Of a stretch of 64,000 nucleotides of DNA, positions 58,082 to 64,000 are shown piece by piece. Positions within the stretch are counted from its first letter, which is position 1; each line of letters begins with the position of its first letter. The DNA lies in NCBI GenBank assembly GCA_038030265.1, contig CM075937.1, positions 46,666,198 through 46,730,197 of the forward strand. Reading direction: 5' to 3'. Made by a program: the position numbers and the translations under genes. The notes under the pieces were generated by a model. It was given only the letters and a program-made list of their open reading frames with translations. It had not been told where the DNA came from and did no database searches. Source of the DNA: Corythucha ciliata. Taxonomy: Eukaryota > Arthropoda > Insecta > Hemiptera > Tingidae.

Positions 58082-58119
58082 CTGAAAAGAAATTTTGACT
58101 GAGCACGAGTTCCATGGGT

Positions 58120-59122
58120 CCTGCGAATCAGAGAAAACGTTTAAGTTGACGAACCGGCGTCAGGGGAAACCCGAAAATACTACCGAAGAAAATGCTTCAA
58201 ATTTGTCCACTGTGACATCATTTTATGGGCACCTTTTTAGGTACATTAAACGAATAGTAAAACGAAAAAGATTATAATGAAAATTAAATGAAATAAAAAT
58301 TCAACTCAAAAAATAATCAGCACACCACTAAGAAAAAGCAGACAAGATACACTAACCTGATAAAGTGAAACCTCTCGCTAGACTACGACATGAGTTTGAT
58401 TTTATTTATCTCATTTCCACAGTTGGAGACACGTCGACTGAATTTTCATTTTTCCAGCTCTCTTCAGTGCCCCACTTTGTAGAAAAACGATGAATTGTAA
58501 TCATTCAGAGAGGTAATTGCCTAATAAATCCGTAAGTAGCCGCTCACATTGCAATTTATAAGCGTGAATTCTTTAACTTGGAAAGCTGTTAGGACCGTCT
58601 TTAGCGTTCTCAAAATCAAAATTAAACGTTACAGGTCTGTTCGAGATTCACGCACCAGGTTTCATAAGTCATGCTGTCTCCGCTTCCGTTTAGAATGCCG
58701 AGCTGGGAGGGTATAGTGGGATAAACCATTCAACCTTGTTCATGGGGGAGGGGCCTGTGACGATGTTGAATGGGTTGTTTGGGGAGGGGCAACTGGTCAG
58801 TTCGGCATTCTGAACGCGAATGAACAGTGGTTTTTTTTTTTTTATTGTGTCGATGTATCGAGGTCACTCTGATAATCAGTGTATCGAGAGAGTCTGGGAT
58901 CATAAGAGGTAACGAAACCTGTGTGCAAGGGCCAGTGCAAGTGCAATGTTTCTTTTTCTTCAGATTCACTCGAGGAGTGTTCTTTATTTGTTCCACTGAA
59001 CAGTGCTCGGGGGGGTGTATTTAAGTCTGAGTCATACTGGGCTCTTTGAAAAACCTGTGAAGACCTTTCTACTTCAATTTCTACTAGTTTTTATTTGACG
59101 CAGTATGTTCAACAGCTAGCCA
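58120..59122. promoter_or_regulatory. Putative bidirectional promoter interval between PTCD3 and PI4K2
   Basis: PTCD3 runs leftwards and the PI4K2-like gene rightwards from this ~1-kb interval. It must contain the missing PTCD3 N-terminal exon: 58357 has a donor-like CAG|GTTAG in a compatible phase, but its frame has a stop nine codons upstream. No TATA box stands out. A T13 run lies near 58830. Confidence 0.4.
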
Positions 59123-59677
59123 ATGTCAAAGACCGACAACGGTCTCTCATCATTTTTGGGGGAGGGTGACCCTATCGTCGTTGCAACGGCCGCCGTGACT
59201 CAAGCCGTTCAAATTCCAGGCTCGAACGTTGAGCCCCCCGACGAGGAAGAAGACGACGACGACGAAGAGGAGGAGCAAGACTCCGTCAACAAAAGGCGAT
59301 TACTCGACAGGGAGTCATCATCATCATCGACCGCGGTGTACCCATTGCCGTCCGTGACGTTTAGTCCGGGTTGCTCGACGTCAACGGCCGTGACTACAAC
59401 ACCGTTTACCGCCGGAAGTGGAGCTGGCGGTGGTGGTTCGACCTCGAACGGCGATCCAAGGCACTCGGTCGGCGAAAGGGAGCCCTTGCTTTCAAGAATG
59501 GAGCAGACTGCGAGTCACGTCAATTACTTTCCCGGTAATCGTCTAAAACTTTTTCTTGGATCTCGCAACTTGACACCCTTTTGTTTACACAATATTGCTC
59601 CCTCAACAACGTTTTTTCAGACGATCCAGCGTTTACGGAGTTGATTCGACAAGCAGCACCTGTTCTCAATATTAGCC
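59123..59677 (+). CDS. PI4K2A: Probable type II phosphatidylinositol 4-kinase, N-terminal exons (partial)
   Basis: Exon 1 is 59123-59534 (137 codons plus one base) and exon 2 begins at 59621 after TTTTTTCAG. The N-terminus is disordered with an acidic run (about residues 37-52), poly-Ser and Gly-rich segments. Then EREPLLSRM, and across the splice NYFPDDPAFTELIRQA, which resembles the EREPLL...FPEDPEF...RQA segment just before the kinase domain of PI4K2 proteins. After RQA the expected AIERGIFPERI is not seen; a GTAAAT at 59678 may be the next donor. The kinase domain is not in the window. The family makes PI4P on Golgi and endosomes. Moderate confidence, since the catalytic part is absent; paralogue A or B cannot be distinguished. 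Confidence 0.55.
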
Positions 59678-59689
59678 GTAAATCATCCA

Positions 59690-60173
59690 GTGGCGGCGGA
59701 ACCGGGGGGGGGGGGCAGGGTGGGCGCCCCCCCGGAATTTAGTCTGGGGGGGCGTCGCCCTCCCCAGGCTTCAATGCCAATCTTCTATCCCGAATACTGC
59801 ACCCAAAGTTCTTATTCTATCCTTCTCGCTTCTTATTCGAGGACCAAGCGACCGTCACTCAGATCGAAAACCCTGGATCATTTGCGAGAAGATGAAAAAT
59901 AGCAATGCCTAGAACATTCGGCCCCCCCCCCCATCTTTCACTTTTCTGCAGACTTTTTGTTAGGTATATTATTGATTCTTCTTCTACACTTTACCCCTGC
60001 CATCTGGCAAAGGAGGGCGATCCACCTATCGGCCACCCTCCCCGGAGAGGGTTTTAGCCCAAATTTAAGCAATATGAAGCACAGGCGTAGCAAGGGGCGT
60101 GCGACGTGTGCCAGGGGATCTCTACCATGGGGGCATCAAACCCGCTGTTTTGTTATGCGATCACCGCTACCCA
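59690..60173. other. Intron-like sequence with repeat ends
   Basis: CAGTGGCGGAACCGGGG at 59689 is a hAT-type end, followed by a G10 run and a GGGGGGGCGTCGCCC block. No complete partner end is resolved. No exon was recognised. Confidence 0.4.
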
Positions 60174-61790
60174 GTGGCGGAACAACACTTGTCCGGGGCC
60201 CGGGGCGGAAATCTCTAGGAGGCCCTTTAGTCTCTAATTAAACCGTAAATATACTTTTTTGCAGCTTTGAAGTATATATTTTCCTCAATTTTAGCCACGA
60301 AATTGCCTCTAAAGTGCGTTTTCTCAATTTTTTTCCGTGAATTAGCTCATTTTCTCATTTTTAGCTGCGAATCGGCGCTTTTTACAAGCTCTTACCGTGA
60401 AGTTGCCTAAAGAATCCGCAAATTAGGTAGCGTTTAAGTGCTCTTTCCCAATTTTATCCGCAAATTAGCAATTTTTCTAAATTTAAGCCGTAAATTCGCG
60501 CTTTTCTCCATTACAAAAAAAAACCATTCGTGTTTTTCTCTATTTATTACCCTCGAATTAGCGCTTTTTCACAGTTTTAGCCGCTTGAATTAGCGCTTTT
60601 TCTCAATTTTATTCCCAAAGTTCCCCAAGAAAGTGCAAGTTGGGGTATTCTCAATTTCAGCTGTGAATTAGCCTTTTTACCCCCAATTTAGCAGTGAATG
60701 GGCACATTTTTTAATTTTAGCTGGAAATTATAGCACTTTTTCTCGATTTTATCTGCAAAATTGAAATGTTTTGTACCTTAGTTGTGAATTAAAGTTTTCC
60801 TCCACTTTTAGACGCAAATTCGCGTTTTTCTCTATTTCACGCCGTGAATCGCAGCGCTTTTTCTCAATTTCAGTCCCAGCCCCAAGAATCCGTGAGTTGG
60901 CGTTTTCTGTGAATTCGCGCTTTTTCCCAATGTTTAAAGCTGCCAAATTGTAACACTTTATCATAATAGCGTGTTTCTCTATTTTTAGACTCGAATTCGC
61001 GTTGTTCTCTTTTTTATCCTTGAATTAGCGTTTTTCTCATCTTTAGCGCTTTTCAACTTCAGCCTTAAAGTTCCCCCTAAGAATTGGCGAATTGACGTTT
61101 TCTCTCATTTTCAGCTGTGAATTAGCGTTTTGTTTCTCAATTTTAGCAGTAAATTAGCACATTTTCTTAATTTTAGCTACGATTTTTAGCGTTTTTTCTC
61201 GATTTTATCCGTAAAATCGTAATTTTTCATACCTTAGCTGAGTTTTCCTCCACTTTTATCTAGACGCGAATTCGCGTTTTTGACTATTTCATCCGTGAAT
61301 TAGCGCTTTTTCTAAATTTTAGTCCCAATGTTGCCCCGAGAATCCTTGAGTTGGCGTTTCTCCCTCTTAGCTGTGAATTCGCGCTTGTTCTAAATTTTGA
61401 AAGTTGCTAAATTTTAGCACTTTATCACAATTTTAGCTGTAAATTAGCGTGTTTTTTTTTCAAGACGACGCGAATTTGCGTTTTTCTCTTTTTCATCCTT
61501 GAATTAGCCCTTTCCTCAGTTTTAGCTGCGTAAATTAGCGCTTTTTCCTAATTTCGCCCCAACAATTCGTGATTTTGCGTTATCTCAATGTCAGCTGTGA
61601 ATTAGCTAGCGCTTTTTCTTAATATTAACAGCCATAAATTTCAGCAATTTTTCTCAATTTCAGCCGCGAATCAGCGTTTTACTCACTTTTACAAGCGAGT
61701 TTAGCCATTCGTTTTCATCTTATCTACTTGAAAATCCCGATTTTTCATCTTCAAGCTATTCAGGGGCCCCCATCCGAACCCCGGATCCGG
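60174..61790 (+). mobile_element. hAT-like element with inverted family 1 minisatellite
   Basis: The left end CAGTGGCGGAACAACACTTG and the GGGGCCCGGGGCGGAAAT block match the element at 28602 almost base for base, as does the CAGGGGCCCCCATCCGAAC boundary near 61760. Beyond that the right end diverges and no partner terminus or duplication is certain. The interior is minisatellite running TTTTAGCTGTGAATTAGCG. It is the third copy of this family in the window. Confidence 0.65.
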
Positions 61791-63344
61791 ATTTCTAGTA
61801 ATGCCCCTACCTGCATTCCCACACTTTGCTGTTTTATTTGAGTACGAATGATTATCGTTTATTATTTAAAACGAATACTTGCCATATTCTTGTGGCAAAA
61901 AAACAACTAAGAAATCAATAATAGTATATGTATAAGCAGGAGCTAAAGTCGTGGCTCTAAAACGCCGTAAAATTTGCCGCGGTACATTACATTACAAGCC
62001 CGGCGGGCGAGGCGAGGTAAATCCCCTTCCTACGAGTGATGTACGACTTTTTTCACGCGACAGCAAGGAAATGATAAAACTGACTTTGACAAATTGACTA
62101 CTGACTTCTCGTGTCTTTAGTTTAAGAAGACCTTAAACGAGGTTATAACCCGAGTTCATTTACTCTCCGTACTAGGACGGAAAATATTTTCTGGACTAGT
62201 ACAGAAAATTTCTCGAATGTCACTGTGCGGTAATGGTCAATTTCCCAGACATTTTTGGGTACAGAAAATGACTACTTTCGGAGCATGTCGCTTGAAAAAT
62301 ACTTTAGTTCCTAGGCATGAAAAGAGACACTTTTGGGACTCATTTGCGACCGTAAAATTCGGTTTTAGTATCATGTGGGATAAAAATAAAATATTATTAG
62401 TCAAAAACCTATCAAGAATCAGGCCGTTGTATACCACATTTAAATCATTCCCTAAATGCTGAAAATTCAAGACTATTGGGCACCTCCATACAATACCTTG
62501 CCTCCTCTATTTACTTAAAATTGAGAACTACACTACACTTCACCTTAGTTTTCACCTATTGATGAAAACTAAGGAAGTGATGGTAGTGTTTTCGCCCCCC
62601 CTGAACCAAAATACTTCCGCCGCCACTGAAATCATCGTTTTTTAACCTAAAAATTCCTATTTGTTCATCTGTAAGATTTTGGGGACCCCCTTCTGGATGG
62701 TCGTGGTCTATAGGAAGATCCGCCCCTCTCGCCGCTACATGTGTACGCTACTCGAACCACAAGACGTTCTAACCACACGAAAATGATTTAACCACAAAAT
62801 GCTCGAACCATAAAAGTCTTGAACCACAAAATGCTCGAACCAAAAAAAGTCTTAATCACAACATTCGAACAACAAAATGTTCATTTCACAGACCGTTCTA
62901 AAGCCGTGCTAAAGCCATGACATTTGGTTTCTCATCAATCGCAAATCGTCGAAATTTGGATTTCGAAGGAGCCGAGTGCAATAATTTTGGTTTTGAAACA
63001 GCAAAAATTGCCGTAAAATTGGGGTTTGAAAGACTAAAACCTACGAAATTTTGTATTTCAGAAATCTAAAATTCCTAAAATTTGGATTTGAACACCCCGA
63101 ATCCAAAAAAATTGGGTAATGAAAAAGTGGTGGGTTTAAAATAGCCTCAATTGCGGTAGTTATTTTATTTTATGAGAGCGCATGACGCGCAAGTCGTTAG
63201 AAGGTAAATGAAATAATACAAAATGAAAGATTACGATAAAGAAATGTAGCGTTGTCTATGTAGAGCAGGGCCGGCCAACCTTTTTTGGTCGTGAGCCATA
63301 AACCTGGTTGTAAGAACTCAGGTGGGCCACCCATCCTCGCAACC
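61791..63344. other. Non-coding stretch
   Basis: A perfect short palindrome near 62543-62575 (CCTTAGTTTTCA inverted), ~20-bp tandem units with AACCACAAAATGCTCG at 62757-62890, family 3 units at 62930-63130 and a C14 run near 63341. No gene supported. Confidence 0.45.
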
Positions 63345-63351
63345 CCCCCCC

Positions 63352-64000
63352 CCCCTCTCATCGAGTTCTTAGCGAGGACGATCGAGATCTTAGTGGGTGA
63401 CAGGATTGCTCTGAAACAGAGGTCGGCCAGGTTGAAATTTGAGTTTATCCAGGCGAAGCGGAAGGCATGCAGCTCCTTCCTTGGTAGCCTAGACTACCGC
63501 AAAGACGGTCTCAAAGCCCATAAATACGTCTCGAAACTGAACAACGAAGGGAATGAGAGAAATCACCCATTGGTCGACGGTGATAGGGTCATAACCGACG
63601 AGACTGTCATAGCCAAGCATTTTTGCCGCCATTATTGTAAAGTCAGCAACTTCAAGCCTGCTCGCCGACATGCACTACCCAATGTAATCCTGCCGAACAC
63701 GGTATTAGAAGAAGGAGACGACGAGCTACTTAACCAGGAGTTCTCCACGGATGAGCTGATGGTTGCTTTGGGTAATAGCAAAAAGAAGAAAAGCCCAGGC
63801 CCAGATGGTCTGCTCCCGGAGTTCCTTGCACAACTCGGCGACAAAGCTAAAGAAACCCGGCTTTGCCTGATCAATTTGGTTTGGAGAAAAGGACTGCCCA
63901 GCATGTGGAGAAAATCAGAGGTTATCCCTATCCTGAAAAAAGATAAGAGCCCAGACCGACCCGAAAGTTATCGGCCTATTGCCCTTTCAAGTGTGTTGTG
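63352..64000 (+). pseudogene. Jockey-type LINE ORF2 fragment (linker and RT start), runs off window
   Basis: One frame is open from about 63352 to the window end without a stop. The linker includes QRSARLKFEFIQAKRKA. Then come RT motifs: KKKKSPGPDGLLPEFLAQL (about 63780-63836), a GLPSMWRKSEVIPILKKD segment, and PESYRPIALSSVL at the very end. This matches the N-terminal RT region of Jockey/CR1-type LINEs. The endonuclease is missing upstream, so the copy is 5'-truncated. Whether it is intact downstream cannot be seen. Confidence 0.75.

Noticed and set aside
58095..58277. A 60-codon + strand frame next to the remote PTCD3 exon
   Set aside because: It is antisense to the PTCD3 intron boundary with no recognised family; likely chance.
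60174..62735. Extending the hAT-like element at 60174 to a CCGCTAC near 62735 as its target duplication
   Set aside because: Only seven bases match, the terminal sequence there does not resemble the left end, and unrelated DNA lies between; left as unresolved.

Overview
The window is a repeat-dense piece of an animal nuclear genome. Genes have short introns with GT-AG (one GC-AG) borders. Most of the DNA is transposon-derived: LOA-type LINEs, a BEL/Pao LTR element, hAT-like TIR elements and an Academ-like DNA transposon. This mix points to an invertebrate, most likely an arthropod. That is inference, and I cannot name a species.

Host genes: (1) a GAS2-family cytoskeletal linker (17617-18633, +) in a single exon followed by an A18 tract; (2) a complete six-exon dimeric dihydrodiol dehydrogenase (32128-33457, +) of 335 codons in perfect phase; (3) PTCD3 / mitoribosomal mS39 (42124-58081, -), ten exons found, nine clustered at 42.1-44.5 kb and one 55-nt exon 13.5 kb upstream; (4) the 5' exons of a probable type II phosphatidylinositol 4-kinase (59123-59677, +), head-to-head with PTCD3.

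Layout: 1-3351 is one end of a hAT-like element full of a ~35-bp minisatellite, with a MITE nested in it that carries a 15-bp-period array of RFX X-box-like palindromes. 5964-7829 is another hAT-like element. 8262-13143 is a BEL/Pao LTR plus gag stub interrupted by a LOA LINE, both ending at one breakpoint. 13.9-16 kb holds hairpin MITEs and direct repeats. 20884-26327 is a 5.4-kb hAT-like element (TSD TGCGTATT) with a second one nested in it (22276-24126, TSD GTCCCAAG). 27576-28183 is a four-module foldback. 28602-30877 is a further minisatellite-filled hAT-like element. 36.1-40.3 kb is a nearly full LOA LINE. 40.6-41.4 kb and 63.35-64 kb are Jockey-type RT remnants.

The most distinctive object is the 6.9-kb Academ-like transposon at 50673-57576, inside the giant PTCD3 intron. 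It has ~700-bp terminal inverted repeats that each contain two ~130-bp tandem subterminal units. Its one long gene encodes two zinc-binding-like modules and a FEN1/XPG-like nuclease region, with an acidic C-terminal tail reached through a terminal intron. It carries three frameshifts and one stop. A second recurring theme is hAT-like ends enclosing decayed minisatellite rather than coding DNA. Long G/C homopolymers are unusually common throughout. I found no rRNA, tRNA or CRISPR features.
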